A stretch of 64,000 nt of DNA from Prionace glauca (Eukaryota > Chordata > Chondrichthyes > Carcharhiniformes > Carcharhinidae): NCBI GenBank assembly GCA_037974335.1, contig CM075760.1, positions 59,526,515-59,590,514 of the forward strand. Direction: 5' to 3'. Positions within the stretch are counted from its first letter, which is position 1. Each line of letters opens with the position of its first letter. The notes under the pieces are model-generated. The model worked only from the letters and a program-made list of their open reading frames with translations, searched no databases and was not told the origin of the DNA. This document shows, in pieces, positions 41,311 to 52,398 of the stretch. Made by a program: the position numbers and the translations under genes.

Positions 41311-42894
41311 TCAAAATGACCTTCTTCGCTGCTCTAAATACTTTATCAATGTTGAAAGGGAGACAGTGGCAATAAAGGTAATATCTCTGCGAGAGTAATT
41401 CCAAGGATAGGCAAATTTCTCAAGACAGATATTCAAATCCAAATACAACAGGTTTTAAAATACAATTACAATTTTGAATGTAAAGCTCGTTTCCTTAATT
41501 GCCGTTATGACGAGAAATATATCAGATTCTCTAATACCCTGGCGATTGGCGATTACGTGCCTTCTATGATGGTCTAGAAAACCAGCAAATTCAAGGTATT
41601 AGCGATTGCCAATATATGCTGGCCTTACCAGCTGGGTATACAGCCCATGAAAGAATAAGAAACAGCAACTGAAATCAGCATTTCACAACACCTGCAATAG
41701 CAAAGCTCGTCCAGGAGATGGCAGTGAAACAGCGTTTAACTTCTTTTGGCACGACACGATACACCTGTAATTCTCAGCCTTCTTATTCTTATTGATACAA
41801 AGGATTGAAACATCTGCAATCTCCAGAGAAGGAGCAATATTCCTGTTTAACCGTTATATTCACCAATTCCATGGTAACCATCCTATATACTTTCTACTGT
41901 GTATAGGTTGTACAATCTCGGTAATACGATGAATCAGGATCAGGTGCATCATAAGGGTGGCCAAACCTTATGATATAAACAGTGATATTGCCTGGTGAAC
42001 ATGGACTGCAGCGATTCAAGATTGCAGCTCATCACCACTTTGTCAGGGGCAATTAGAGAAGGACAACAGATGTCAGTGCTGCCCACAACCTATAAATGAT
42101 TAAAAATTATGCAGTAACAACTGAGACAGAATCTAATCTAATATAGACAGATATGCTAGCAGAATCATGACATAACCTGACTGGAAGAGTCATATAAAGC
42201 AATGTATGGGATCTCTAGAGTAAGAGAGACAGAGCATGATATAATGTATAAATAAGCAGTTTTTTTCTGTGCGTATGATAATTCTAGAAAAAGGAATTTG
42301 TCCAATAATAACTAGCAGGTGTCAAATGAAGCAACATCAGATACAGGTTTTAATTCACAACTGATTGGGTAACGCTTTCCAAAAATAATAATCGAGAATT
42401 AGAACATTATAATTTGAATGACTGGCTCCAGTGTATCACTAACAGAGACAGCTGGGCCTGGAGTCAGACTGGGACCTGATATAAAGAAACAATTATTTCT
42501 GGGGTCTTGGCGCAGGTTTCTTTGTATTGACGAACGATGCAGGGATTTGTGTGGCAAACACAGATTGGAAATCCCATGGCAACCGCAGGAGTGACTGACT
42601 CCACCCGACTAAGAGCTGCTGTTCTCAAGGAGGGGAGTGGGGTTTAATCATAACGGACTCCATAAAGTTCTGTTATCTGAGGTAACAATGATGAATCTGT
42701 CAGAGGAACAGAAAACAATCTGTTCCTTCTCATTCTTACAGGCAGTTCCACATATATAGACACAATTAGGACTCAATATGAAAAACTTCATCGGATGAAA
42801 AAAAACAGTGCAATAAATGCACTGTTCGATCCAATGCTCATTTGTTCAAAGCCTTGGCTTGTAAATAGAATTGAATTTCGGAATGGTTCCTGGC
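41311..42894. other. No recognised feature
   Basis: AT-rich sequence without coding signals, V motifs or repeats that I know. Confidence 0.45.
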
Positions 42895-43061
42895 AATTAC
42901 ACACATACATACACACACACATTTAGGCATACACAAACACACACACACACATTCACACACACACATACACACACAGATTTAGGCATACACACACATTTAG
43001 GCATACACAAACACACACACACACATTCACATACACACACAAACACACACACGCATTTAGG

Positions 43062-43098
<37 letters not shown>

Positions 43099-43125
43099 TT
43101 AGGCATATACACACACACAACATTT
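42895..43125. repeat. CA microsatellite with interspersed ATTTAGGCATA units
   Basis: CA runs are broken at intervals by ATTTAGGCATACACAC. This higher-order arrangement recurs about five times. The long open frames on both strands are artefacts. Confidence 0.93.
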
Positions 43126-43309
43126 ATTGTCAAAAGATATTAGCACAAGACGGCAGCTGTAAAAAAATTGTACTTTATTCAGTCTTAATGAAGGATAGGG
43201 AGAGGCACAAAGCGAATGCTAGGACAGTTATATAGACGAACCATCAAAATGGTCCCATTCTCAAATTCTAATCTCATGAAGGGTATATCTAATTTATTTT
43301 CCAAAGTTA

Positions 43310-43525
43310 CTGTGAAATCGGGTTCGATCAACCTTTCAAGCTGTTCATTCCAGTTCATAACAACTCTTGTGTAAAAGTAAATGATCCCATTTCTGTCTCT
43401 CTGCTCAGTAGAATAAATCTGTGCCCATGGGTTGCTGACCGTCCTCCCAATTGAAATATTCTCTCTTTAGTTAACCTACTTACAGCTTCATGATTTTGAA
43501 TACGAATAGAAGTGTTCAAAAGACT
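43310..43525 (-). mobile_element. CR1-like LINE fragment
   Basis: The blocks CAACCTTTCAAGCTGTTCATTCCAG, TAACAACTCTTGTGTAAAAG and CTTCATGATTTTGAATACGA resemble a common CR1-like C-terminal region read from the minus strand. Confidence 0.55.
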
Positions 43526-44724
43526 GACAAGGAGTAGAGAGCGGCACCGAGAGAGTTAGGAGAAAGAAAAATGGAGCGCTGACAGATAAAGGCCCAGGAA
43601 CAAAAAATAAGTAGCAGATGGAGAGAAAATGATCAAACAATACAAGATAACAGCTATCATTCCCTCCCTTCACAGAACCCGGGGGAACTCAGTGAATATC
43701 CCACTGACCATCCAGTTACGTCCGGGAATGCAAACTCTGAATGGATTACATCAGGCTTATTTGTAAATGTCACCACAATGAGATCTGTGCGACTCTGCCC
43801 TGACTCTGTGGGCAGATATAGGCCGCACTGACAGATGTTCTCACCAGATTGTGGTCTCTGGATTTATTTTCTGCTCGGAAGTGAGATGTGTGGTTTGGAA
43901 CCCGCAGCATGAAACAGGAAGTTGTGTTACCTGAGTATGAAACAACCGGGACCAGTTTGATGTTATCGCCGTGAACAGTCTTCCTGCCTGTGAGGGTGAA
44001 CTCACTCTGACAGCATCAAGAACAGTCACACAGATTGCTGCCGGTCTCAGCATTACATTCACCTCCATTCCCATTTTAAGGAACCAAGAAAATGATCATA
44101 TGGGGTTTACATAATGGGGTTTACATAAAATGGGGGTTTACATAAATTTATTGAAGGGAAGATGGACTGAAGATTATCACTAATAGAAAGGAGGGAAATT
44201 AAAGCATTTTTTTTCTTCGGAGGTGTTCTAAAATAGAAACTTTCAGGGTTGTGTGACAGAAATCGAGGAGAGAGATTAAGTGAGTGAACTGGCCTATTTC
44301 CGGCACTGAATTTTCCTCTGATGACACTTTTTGCTTCATCTTTTCAGTCGTAAGGTGCCTTAAGCAAAAAGAAAGATTTTTCTTTCCAACTTGGAGCTCG
44401 ATTGGCTCCTAGATACTTGTTTAATTGAATTAATGGATACGGACAGAGCAAAGAGAAGTTATCTGATTTAGTTGCAGTCTGAGACAGAGAAAGAAAGGAG
44501 AGAAGTTCAGTGAGTCATCTGAAAGATGCATTGCCTTGGCAGCGGAATGGCCAGCTGTACATCCCATGTACAGGACGCCAAGGGCGTCCAGGGCAATTCA
44601 TTAACTTTGGGTATTGAATGAGGCAAAGAATGTGTAACTAAATATTGAATAAGTTACCATAACTAATTGCCCTTATAAGATGGTGATGAGAATTGCTGCG
44701 AAATCTATGGTGAATGTCCTCACA
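43526..44724. other. No recognised gene; small triplicate near 44100
   Basis: A minus-strand open frame at 44074-43841 has no recognised content. Three tandem copies of a GGGGTTTACATAA-type unit lie at 44100-44150. Confidence 0.4.
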
Positions 44725-45335
44725 CCGCGCTGTTACAGACGGTGTTCTTGCATTTCATTCCAGCAACTGTGAAGGAAGGGCGATATTTTTCCAAATCAGG
44801 TATATGACTGACTTGGAGTGGAATTTACGGGTAATATTCCCAGGTAACTTTTACCCCATCCTTCCAAATGGTAACAGGCGTGTATTTGGAAGGTTTTGCC
44901 GAGGAGTCTTGGTCAGTTTCTGAAGTGAAACTTGAATACGGTATACAATACTTCTGTTGTTTGTCGGTGGTGGAGAGAGTGAGCATTTGGAAATGCTGTG
45001 CCAGTCAAGCCGGCTGCTCTGTTCTAAATACATTAAAACTTCTTGAATGTTGTTTGAGCTGCACTTATTCAAGCAAGTGGAGAGAACCCTCTTTCATCCT
45101 CAGTTGTGGCTTGTAGACAGTGGACAGGTTTGGGGAGTCAGGAGGTGGGTTACTCACAGCAAGCTGACCCGATATTCCATCCGGAGCTTTTATATACCTA
45201 GTTAAGTCAGGAATTAGTCAATGGTAACCCTAACGATGTTTATAGTGGGAGATTCAGTATTGTAATATCATTGAATGACAAGGAGCAATGGATAGATTTT
45301 CTCTTTTTGGAGATGGTCATTGCCTGACGCTAATA
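44725..45335 (+). repeat. Dispersed LINE-related repeat, long copy
   Basis: The copy has AACTGTGAAGGAAGGGCGAT, GACTTGGAGTGGAATTTACG, GTCGGTGGTGGAGAGAGTGA, AAGTGGAGAGAACCCTCTTT, GGGGAGTCAGGAGGTGGGTT and TTTGGAGATGGTCATTGCCTG in an order I recognise from a widespread vertebrate repeat whose complementary strand encodes a reverse transcriptase. It is moderately diverged. Fragments lie at 2320-2570, 2870-3065, 45725-45960, 56730-57070 and 58200-58345. Confidence 0.65.
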
Positions 45336-45419
45336 TTACTAATAATCTCCAAATCACAAAAAAAAGTATTTAACATATTATTTTCAGCATTGTATTTGGT
45401 ATGCATATAATTGCAGTTT

Positions 45420-45700
45420 ATTTAATGTCGTTTATTAAGATTCAAATTTATTCAAATCACTTTGGCCTTTCTGTCACCAAAGAATCAAATCTGTCCCAGA
45501 ATTCAGAGGGAAATTGAATTAAGTCAGACCGAGGATCAGGAGCAGCTACCCAGCAGCCTTTGTGCTTTATTGACAAGTAATCACCCCATCACCACACATA
45601 AATCTCTGTAGAATAATTGGAGTCATTTTTAAAATGACTGCATAACTGTCACTCATTCGCAATTAAATAATTTCATTCGCCATTTCCCATTCATTCATAA
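45420..45700 (+). repeat. Local duplication, copy 1
   Basis: Shares GTCCCAGAATTCAG, GGAAATTGAATTAA, GACCGAGGAT and CAGCAGCCTTTGTGCTTTATT with 46690-46855, and its later part resembles 46985-47150. Confidence 0.65.
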
Positions 45701-45724
45701 GGATTAGTGTATCTGAAATTGATT

Positions 45725-45960
45725 TATGGAAGGTGGGCGATGCTGCTGATGGCACCATTTATTCCCTATTGCTAATTGCATTCGGTAAGCTGGGGGTGAG
45801 CGCCCTTCATGAACTGCTGCAAAACCTGCTGTGTAGTTATATCCACAGTGCTGTTAGGGAGGGTGCTTCTACATTCCGACCCAGCGACATAAAAATACAG
45901 CAATGTACGTCCAATGTATGTCCAAAAGAGGTTTATTAGTGTTTTGGAGTGGAATTTCCA
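45725..45960 (+). repeat. Fragment of the 44725-45335 repeat family (upstream part)
   Basis: The blocks ATTTATTCCCTATTGCTAATTG, CACAGTGCTGTTAGGGAGGG and TCCGACCCAGCGACATAAAA are the part of the family that normally precedes the segment at 44725. Confidence 0.6.
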
Positions 45961-46139
45961 GGCGAGACTGTTCCAATTCACCAATTGTCATCAATCCATA
46001 AAGATAAAGAATGATTTCATCAATTATATTCAGCACTTTGCTAAAGGAAATACTGCGGATTCTGGAAACTGAAAAAAAAAACTGTAAATGCTGTAAAATC
46101 TCAACAGGTCTGAGAGCATCTGTGGAGAGAGAATAGAGT

Positions 46140-46215
46140 AAGAAGTCTGACAACGCCAGATTTGAATCCAACCAATTGATTTGATCGTAAATTTTATTTA
46201 ATAGCATCTCCACAT
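46140..46215 (-). mobile_element. Shark SINE fragment
   Basis: GAAGTCTGACAACGCCAG and ATAGCATCTCCACATCATG are the reversed ends of the SINE seen at 11435-11592. Confidence 0.5.
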
Positions 46216-46689
46216 CATGAGAGAGAATAGAGCCAACGGTTCGAGTCAGGATGGCCCATTATCATTTAGAGGGAATTGAAGAGGGTGATGAAATTGAGAA
46301 ATGATGAGACTGGAAAGGGATTAGGAAGATTTTGTTTTCCGATACTGTTAGTGATTGAGGCTTTGATTAGATTAATTAGGATGTAGAAGTTGATTATGAT
46401 ATTTGGGATCGTATATGAATTGACACAATTTGTGTGTGTCTGAAAATAGTGTATAGAATTAAACAGTAGCTATTTTAACGATTCCTTTCTCACAGGAAAG
46501 TTATTCAGCTTCTCTGACACCTTGTTAGAAACAATGATGATCTCTCCAATCTGAAATGCTCTTCCGAAGCATTCTCCAGATTCGAAATGTTGTCTCTAAT
46601 CTGTCTCCACAGATGCTGTCGGACCTGCTGAGATTTTCTGTTTGTTTTAAATGTTTAATTCTATACAATAGGTAACTGAACTTTGCTTC

Positions 46690-46857
46690 GTATAATTTAT
46701 TGATATTAACATTTAATGACGTTTTATTGGCTGTTTTGTCAGCAAGGAATAAAACTTGTCCCAGAATTCAGCGGGAAATGGAATTAATTTGGACCGAGGA
46801 TAATGAACAGCAGCCTCTGCGCTTTATTCACATGTCATCACCTCATTGACACCTCAT
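46690..46857 (+). repeat. Local duplication, copy 2
   Basis: The partner of 45420-45700. A further partial copy of its end (CAGCCTCTGCGCTT and ATGTCATCACCTCATT) lies at 46985-47027. Confidence 0.65.
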
Positions 46858-46987
46858 AAGATGATTGGGCTCAGGAGGGAGAATTGTAATATTTGAAACA
46901 TCTGGCTCTTTCATATGCAACAAATTACTCAACATGCCCTCACCCAAATTAGTGAAGCGATCAGGATGCAAAGTGAATAATGTGGCA
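46858..46987 (+). repeat. Left arm of a 130-bp inverted repeat
   Basis: Begins AAGATGATTGGGCTCAGGAG. Its reverse complement equals 47204-47333 at all but two of 130 positions. Confidence 0.95.
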
Positions 46988-47203
46988 GCCTCTGCGCTTC
47001 ATTGACATGTCATCACCTCATTATTACACAGAAAATCCTGATACATAGCTGGAGTGTGTGATGATTTTCAAAATGATGATATAAATGTGACCACTCATAC
47101 CTCATGTGAAGTTACTGAATCTTTAAATCCCTATTCATTATTACACAGTTGTGGGAAATAATGTAACACTTGTAGTTGCCCAGTGAGTCTCACAGCTTTC
47201 TGT
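46988..47203. other. Loop between the inverted-repeat arms
   Basis: 216 bp of AT-rich sequence. The first part repeats the sequence that precedes the left arm (GCGCTT, ATGTCATCACCTCATT). Confidence 0.7.
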
Positions 47204-47333
47204 TGCCACATTATTTACTTTGCAGCCTGATCGCTTCACTAATTTGGGTGAGGGCATGTTGAGTAATTTGTTGCATATGAAAGAGCCAGATGTTTCAAAT
47301 ATTACAATTCTCCCTCCTGAGCCCAATCATCTT
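47204..47333 (-). repeat. Right arm of a 130-bp inverted repeat
   Basis: The partner of 46858-46987. The two mismatches fall near the inner end, around GATCAGGATGCAAAGTGAAT. Confidence 0.95.
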
Positions 47334-47639
47334 CCTTCTTTTTATCTTGGAAAGGAAAATTCAGCATCAGCAGAGAAATGAACAGGAAAATCTTGTCTTC
47401 CTCTTTGTGAGGATCAGTTTGCTAACTCCCGATAAACCCAGGATGGATTTCACCCAGAAACTCTGGAAGGATTGAATATGTTAGGCTGACTGCAACGTGG
47501 AATAAAGGAGCTGATTCAATATATGAAGTAGTCAAGCAGAAATATGGGAATGTAGAACAATATCTTTCAGTACCATCTATCAATGCATTCATCAATCAAT
47601 TCACTGATTCCTCATTCAATATATTCAGACATCCAGCTG
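47334..47639. other. No recognised feature
   Basis: Mixed spacer with a CATTCA-rich part near 47600. Confidence 0.4.
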
Positions 47640-48370
47640 TCATTCATCGAGTCATAGAGTCATAGAGGTTTACAGCATGGAAACAGGCCCTTCGGTCCCA
47701 CTTGTCCATGCCTCCCTTTTATTTAACCTGCCAGCTAATCCCAATTGGCTGCATTTGGCCCATATCCCTCTATACCCATCGTACACATATAAAAACTAAA
47801 TGTTTTCTAAAAAGGTACAATTGTACCTGCCTCTACTACTACCTCTGGCAGCTTTTTCCAGACACTCACCACCCTCTCTGTGACACAATTTTGCATTTCT
47901 CCCCTCTCATCTTAAGTCTATGCCCTCAAGCTTAGAGTCCCCTAATTTTGGGAAAATAATATTGACTATCCATCTTGTCTATGCCCCTCATTATTTTATA
48001 GACCTCAGCCTCCTACACTCCAGAGAAAAAACGTCCCATTCTAGTTAGCCTATTATTATAATCCAAACCATCAAGTCCCAGTAGCATCCTAGTAAATCTT
48101 TTCTGGACTCTTTCTAGTTTAATAATAGTGTGACCAGAATTGCACATAATATTCCAAGTGTGGCCTTAACAATGTCTTGGACAACTTCAACAAGACATCC
48201 TAACTCCTGTATTCAATGTTCTGATCAATGAAACCAAGCATGCCGAATGCTTTCTTCACCACTCTATCTACCTGTACTCGACTTTGAAGTCGCTATGAAC
48301 ATGTACCTAGAGATCTCTTTGACCTGTAACTCTCCGCAACGTGCTACTATTGACTGATTCATCCAACTAT
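47640..48370 (-). mobile_element. CR1-like LINE, 3' part, decayed
   Basis: TCATAGAGTCATAGAGGTTTAC and AACAGGCCCTTCGGTCCCAC form the 3' end on the minus strand. The following 600 bp correspond to the C-terminal reverse-transcriptase part with stops. Confidence 0.75.
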
Positions 48371-48429
48371 AATTCATTCAACAGTCATTCATTCCTGCAT
48401 CAAAAATCGTGTATTTATTTTTTTCATAG

Positions 48430-48690
48430 ATGGTGACGTAATATTAATTTATTAGATCCAGCGATCCAGAGGCTCAGGGAAATGAAGTGAGGACAGGGAT
48501 TTAAATCGGGCCATTGGAACTGGTGGAATTTGAATTCAATTAATAAATGTGGAATAGATTCTAATGGCGACCATAGGGACCTCTCTGATTCTCCCATGGA
48601 GGAAATCTGCCATTGCTACCTGGTCTCACAAGAATGTGACTCCAGATGGACAGCAAAATGACTGACTGACATCTTCAGAAGTCGCCAAGA
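48430..48690 (+). mobile_element. Shark tRNA-derived SINE
   Basis: The blocks TTATTAGATCCAGCGATCCAG, GGTGGAATTTGAATTCAATT and GGAGGAAATCTGCCATTGCT are visible, followed by a GACTCCAGATGGACAGCAAA tail. Confidence 0.8.
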
Positions 48691-50104
48691 AAACGAATCA
48701 GTTCAAGGGAATTTGGGACAGGCAAAACGTTCCACCAAATTCAAACATCCCACGGAAGGATAAAGGGAAAAGAAAACACAAGCATACGTATTCATGTTTT
48801 ACAACATGTATCGTCCCTCTGAGCCACCTCTCACAGACTGCCTGTAATTATCTTGATCCATCCACCGCAATATCCTGACGTGTTGGGAAAATCGTCATTA
48901 TTGTTAACAGCACGCCAGAGAAGCGGCCTAACGTTTCTTTCCTGAGAGATGGGAAATTGTCATAGTGAACAACACATTTAAAGAATTAACATGCCCCCAG
49001 TACCGTTACTGGGTAGATTTATTTATAAATAGGCTTCATTGACAATGTGAAGAGTTTGATGTTGGCTTGGAGCCAAGCGATCAGTGCTGAGGATATCGAC
49101 TTTTGATTTACTGAATAACACCCGCCAGATGTTTCCTGTCAATAATTTTGAGCATTTGGCAGCAGCCTGGATTGCTGCCAAATATTGTATGGGGCAGATA
49201 AGCGTGAACCTGAATGGACAAAATGGAACTCAACTATTTAAACAACAATGGTTTCATTCGAACAATAAAGACGCATTTTAAATCGTTATGATTCTAATCA
49301 GTCTTTTCTTTTAATGCCCTGTTAATTCTGTGATTAAGTATATCGGAAAACAATAAATTGACCAGATGCTATTTCATTTCGAGTAAATGTCATTCCAATA
49401 ATTAAAACCTGTTTTTTTGAACAGCTTCACTAAGTGTGAAAGAGAGAGATGTTGATGGTCACATCTCCCAGTCTAATGAGGTCAGTGTAATCGCGAAAAT
49501 AATTAAAAGAAAATCATAAAACTGCCTTGAAACCAGAGATTGCTGGAATACTCTGAAAATTCTGCACCTCATTTAAACAACAGTATCTCTTGTACCTGAT
49601 TAGCAGTCTATTCTCTTACAATATAACCTGATTTTGATTCTTTAACAAACCCTCTCATAGTTGCCAATGAATGGATAATCGGTCAGTTCATAACCTGGTT
49701 GAAATGAAGATTAAAAAAAATATTCGTGTAATAATGTTAATGTGACAAAAATCAAATCCTGATATCCTGTGTTATGAAGCCGGTGGCCAATACAATGGTT
49801 TGGATGCTGAAGGAGAACAGTACTGTTCGCCGCGTGCCTTCCGACTCATTAAATTCTCTGTCAATGTCGAAGTCAATTTTATGTTTCTCTGTCAGCTCAC
49901 TGTTTAAATGTCAAACAGGCGGGTTTGTTTCACCCCTAATTTACATAGAGCAGAGGAATTTTGAGAAATGTCAGCAAACACTGTATAATGCGAGGAAACT
50001 CATGTTATCTTCAGAACCAAAATGTGCAGTGATAGCCATCCACACTGTAAGTAGAATGGCTTTGTTCATTCGCCGCATTTAATTACAGAAATCGATAACA
50101 ATTC
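48691..50104. other. No recognised gene
   Basis: AT-rich. A 102-codon open frame at 49774-50082 has no recognised domain. Confidence 0.45.
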
Positions 50105-50290
50105 CCCTTATCACAGAATTCCGACAGTGCAGAAGGAGGCCATTTGGCCCATCGGCCCTGCGCGACAACAATCCCATGCAGGTCCTGTCCTAGCCCCGTA
50201 ACTCCACATATTGACTCTGCTAAGCCTCCTGACATCAAGGGGCAATTTATCATGGCCAATCATCTACCCCACACATTTTTGGACTGATAA
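50105..50290 (-). mobile_element. Shark tRNA-derived SINE, 3' fragment
   Basis: Contains GTGCAGAAGGAGGCCATTTGG, GGGGCAATTTATCATGGCC and CCCACACATTTTTGGACTG, the same family as 30660-30975. Confidence 0.75.
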
Positions 50291-50613
50291 ATTATGCTTC
50301 ATTATTGTAACATGATAGAATTATTACAAAACAGACTGATGGTCCCTTTATTTTATGGAAGTGTAATTTCATCATTTTTACATTTGTCTGCTCGTCACGG
50401 GCGTGGTAAGAAAAGCACCATATTTATAATTAGTTTTAAAAAAACATAAAAAACGACAAATTGAAATATCAGTATGAGAAATAATGGAGACATTGCAATG
50501 AATCGATTCAGTCAAATAAATATCTCGTTACATATAACTTGGCAATTTCAATATTAAACCATTGTAAATCTCCGAGTCCATTCTGTTGGGGGTGTGGAAG
50601 GTGGGACGTGGAT
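50291..50613. other. Distal upstream region of the heavy-chain V
   Basis: AT-rich with several A and T runs and GATAAATTATGC near 50285. No ATGCAAAT octamer was seen. Confidence 0.4.
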
Positions 50614-50689
50614 CCAGGCGCCGCCTCCAGCAGGGAATCAACAGGCGGCGCCTGGAAAGCCGCCCCCTTCTGCCGGGTATTTAAATACC
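50614..50689 (+). promoter_or_regulatory. Candidate promoter of the heavy-chain V: 13-bp inverted repeat and TATA-like palindrome
   Basis: A perfect 13-bp inverted repeat (CCAGGCGCCGCCT at 50614-50626 and AGGCGGCGCCTGG at 50643-50655, 16-bp loop) is followed by a perfect 14-bp palindrome GGTATTTAAATACC (50676-50689) about 88 bp before the leader ATG. The palindrome includes a TATA-like TATTTAAATA. I did not find the ATGCAAAT octamer usual in immunoglobulin V promoters. The promoter role is inferred from position. Confidence 0.5.
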
Positions 50690-50776
50690 GCTCACTGGGA
50701 CCGGAATCCAACAGTCCGGGAGCTGGTTTGTTCACTGAGTTCCTGACACAACCATTTCCCTCAAATCACCAGAAAG

Positions 50777-51237
50777 ATGAGGTCGGCGATTTCACTCAGT
50801 TTGTTGCTGACTTTCTTATCTGGTGAGTAGTATTTTATTGTCCAAATCTCTCACTGTCACTGTCTCCCTGTTTGTCTATCGCTAAAATGTTTCATGGGGT
50901 TAATCCTCGGGGTTTTTGATATATTTTTACAGGTGTCCAGTCGGAGATTGTGTTGATTCAGCCAAAGGCAGAGAGCGGGCGTCCCGGAGGCTCCCTGAAA
51001 CTGACCTGTAAAACCAGCGGCTTTAGCCTTGGCAGCTTTTGGATGTACTGGATCCGGCAAGTTCCCGGGCAGGGTCTAGAGTGGCTGGTTAACTATCTAA
51101 GTTCATCCAGCAACCACTACGCCCCAGCAATTAAGAATCGATTTACTGCGTCCAGAGACACTTCAAACAACATCTTCTCTTTGGAGATGACCAGGCTGAA
51201 GACCGAAGACACGGCCATCTATTACTGTGCAAGAGAC
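50777..51237 (+). CDS. Immunoglobulin heavy-chain V segment (unrearranged, intact)
   Basis: Encodes the V part of a shark immunoglobulin heavy chain. The leader exon (50777-50822) gives [15 protein letters not shown] with donor GTGAGT. A 110-bp intron ends in TTTTTACAG, and the V exon (50933-51237) gives GVQS, then FR1 ([29 protein letters not shown]), FR2 ([13 protein letters not shown]), FR3 ([30 protein letters not shown]) and the end CARD. Both cysteines and the FR2 tryptophan are present. It differs from the upstream TCR V segments in the FR2 WIRQ and GLEW and in the FR3 RF and SRD, all immunoglobulin-like. It is the first element of a V-D1-D2-J-C cluster. Confidence 0.95.
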
Positions 51238-51276
51238 CACAGCGACAGGTACCAAGGCTGCACCCGAACAAGAACA
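51238..51276 (+). promoter_or_regulatory. 23-type recombination signal of the heavy-chain V
   Basis: Heptamer CACAGCG (51238-51244), 23-bp spacer, nonamer ACAAGAACA (51268-51276). Confidence 0.9.
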
Positions 51277-51615
51277 GCCCGAGAGGGAATTCAGCAACTT
51301 CCATCATAACCTGAAGGTAAATACCTGTTTTAAATGTAATATTAACGACAGTGTTCAGAACCAAACCATAATCGTTTTTTTTAAGTAACCAACAAAGCAT
51401 TTAACAGTACAATTTAACAAACTTACCGATATTAATGGGGTGAGCTTTTCACTGACTTTCTATTTGTTGTAGTTTCGGCAAGTGCAGCACTGGATATATT
51501 ACTCGTTTTAACATTTCTGATAGATTTTGTTTTATAAATAGTTGCCTACGTTTTAAATTAGAACAGAAGTAATTTGAAGTGAATATTGAGAGGCAGGACT
51601 GAACAGAGTGAGTAC
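51277..51615. other. V to D1 spacer
   Basis: About 340 bp of AT-rich sequence with no recognised element. Confidence 0.6.
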
Positions 51616-51698
51616 AGTTTTTGTGCGGGCGTGTGTCACTGTGATACTACAGTGGAGGATCACAATGCTTAACAAAGCGACATCCTCATACAAAAACC
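51616..51698 (+). other. Heavy-chain D1 segment with 12- and 22-bp signals
   Basis: The 17-bp D coding piece ATACTACAGTGGAGGAT (51644-51660) is flanked on the 5' side by nonamer AGTTTTTGT (51616-51624), 12-bp spacer and heptamer CACTGTG (51637-51643), and on the 3' side by heptamer CACAATG (51661-51667), 22-bp spacer and nonamer ACAAAAACC (51690-51698). Its 5' 12-type signal fits the V 23-type signal, and its 3' 23-type signal fits the D2 5' signal. Confidence 0.9.
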
Positions 51699-52005
51699 TC
51701 AGAGAAAGACTTTGCATAAATTTGTCATCAGTGGCACTGCCGAATGCCAGACTAAATGAGGGTTCAACAAAATAATAGGTAGAAGCAGCATTTTTTTTAA
51801 AGATATAAAATACTTCAACTTTATTGTTATTGATTTACATGCTGAATGTGCACAGTGAGTGTAAAAGATTCTAACCCCCTTTATCAATACAATGACAAGT
51901 AAAACAATGAAATATCTCACTGACCTACTCTTAACGAGATGGACACAGGCTTTTGAAATTGCAGTGAAATTAATTGTCTGTATTTTACAGTTAACTGCCT
52001 GCCTC
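51699..52005. other. D1 to D2 spacer
   Basis: AT-rich sequence without recognised elements. Confidence 0.6.
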
Positions 52006-52073
52006 AGTATTTGACATGCTGTGTCTCACTGTGATCACTGGCTGGCACAGCAGTTACTGTCAAGACAAAAACC
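52006..52073 (+). other. Heavy-chain D2 segment with 12-bp signals on both sides
   Basis: The 12-bp D coding piece ATCACTGGCTGG (52034-52045) lies between nonamer AGTATTTGA (52006-52014), 12-bp spacer and heptamer CACTGTG (52027-52033) on the 5' side, and heptamer CACAGCA (52046-52052), 12-bp spacer and nonamer ACAAAAACC (52065-52073) on the 3' side. The 5' nonamer is the weakest element in the cluster. Confidence 0.88.
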
Positions 52074-52398
52074 CCTCAGCACCAATTGATTGAGGCTGGA
52101 ACAATACAACTTTTAAATTCCACCTTTAATCAGAGTACAATATTGTTTACGTCCAGCACTGACCACAGGACAAGAATGAACATGGAAAATCTTGATAATT
52201 ACTCATTTGTCAGTTGGTGTTTTCAATAACATATTCATGCGTAACTGTGTGAAATATAAAACTTTAGGGTGATTTATGAATGGCGAATGGTGTCCAGAAA
52301 TACAATTATAATTTAATGAACATTAATTGACATTGATTTTCCTCTGGTTTGTGGATATTTAAAATAATGGTGGTTTTGTGCATATTTTGTGCAGGGAC
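52074..52398. other. D2 to J spacer
   Basis: AT-rich with no recognised element. Confidence 0.6.
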
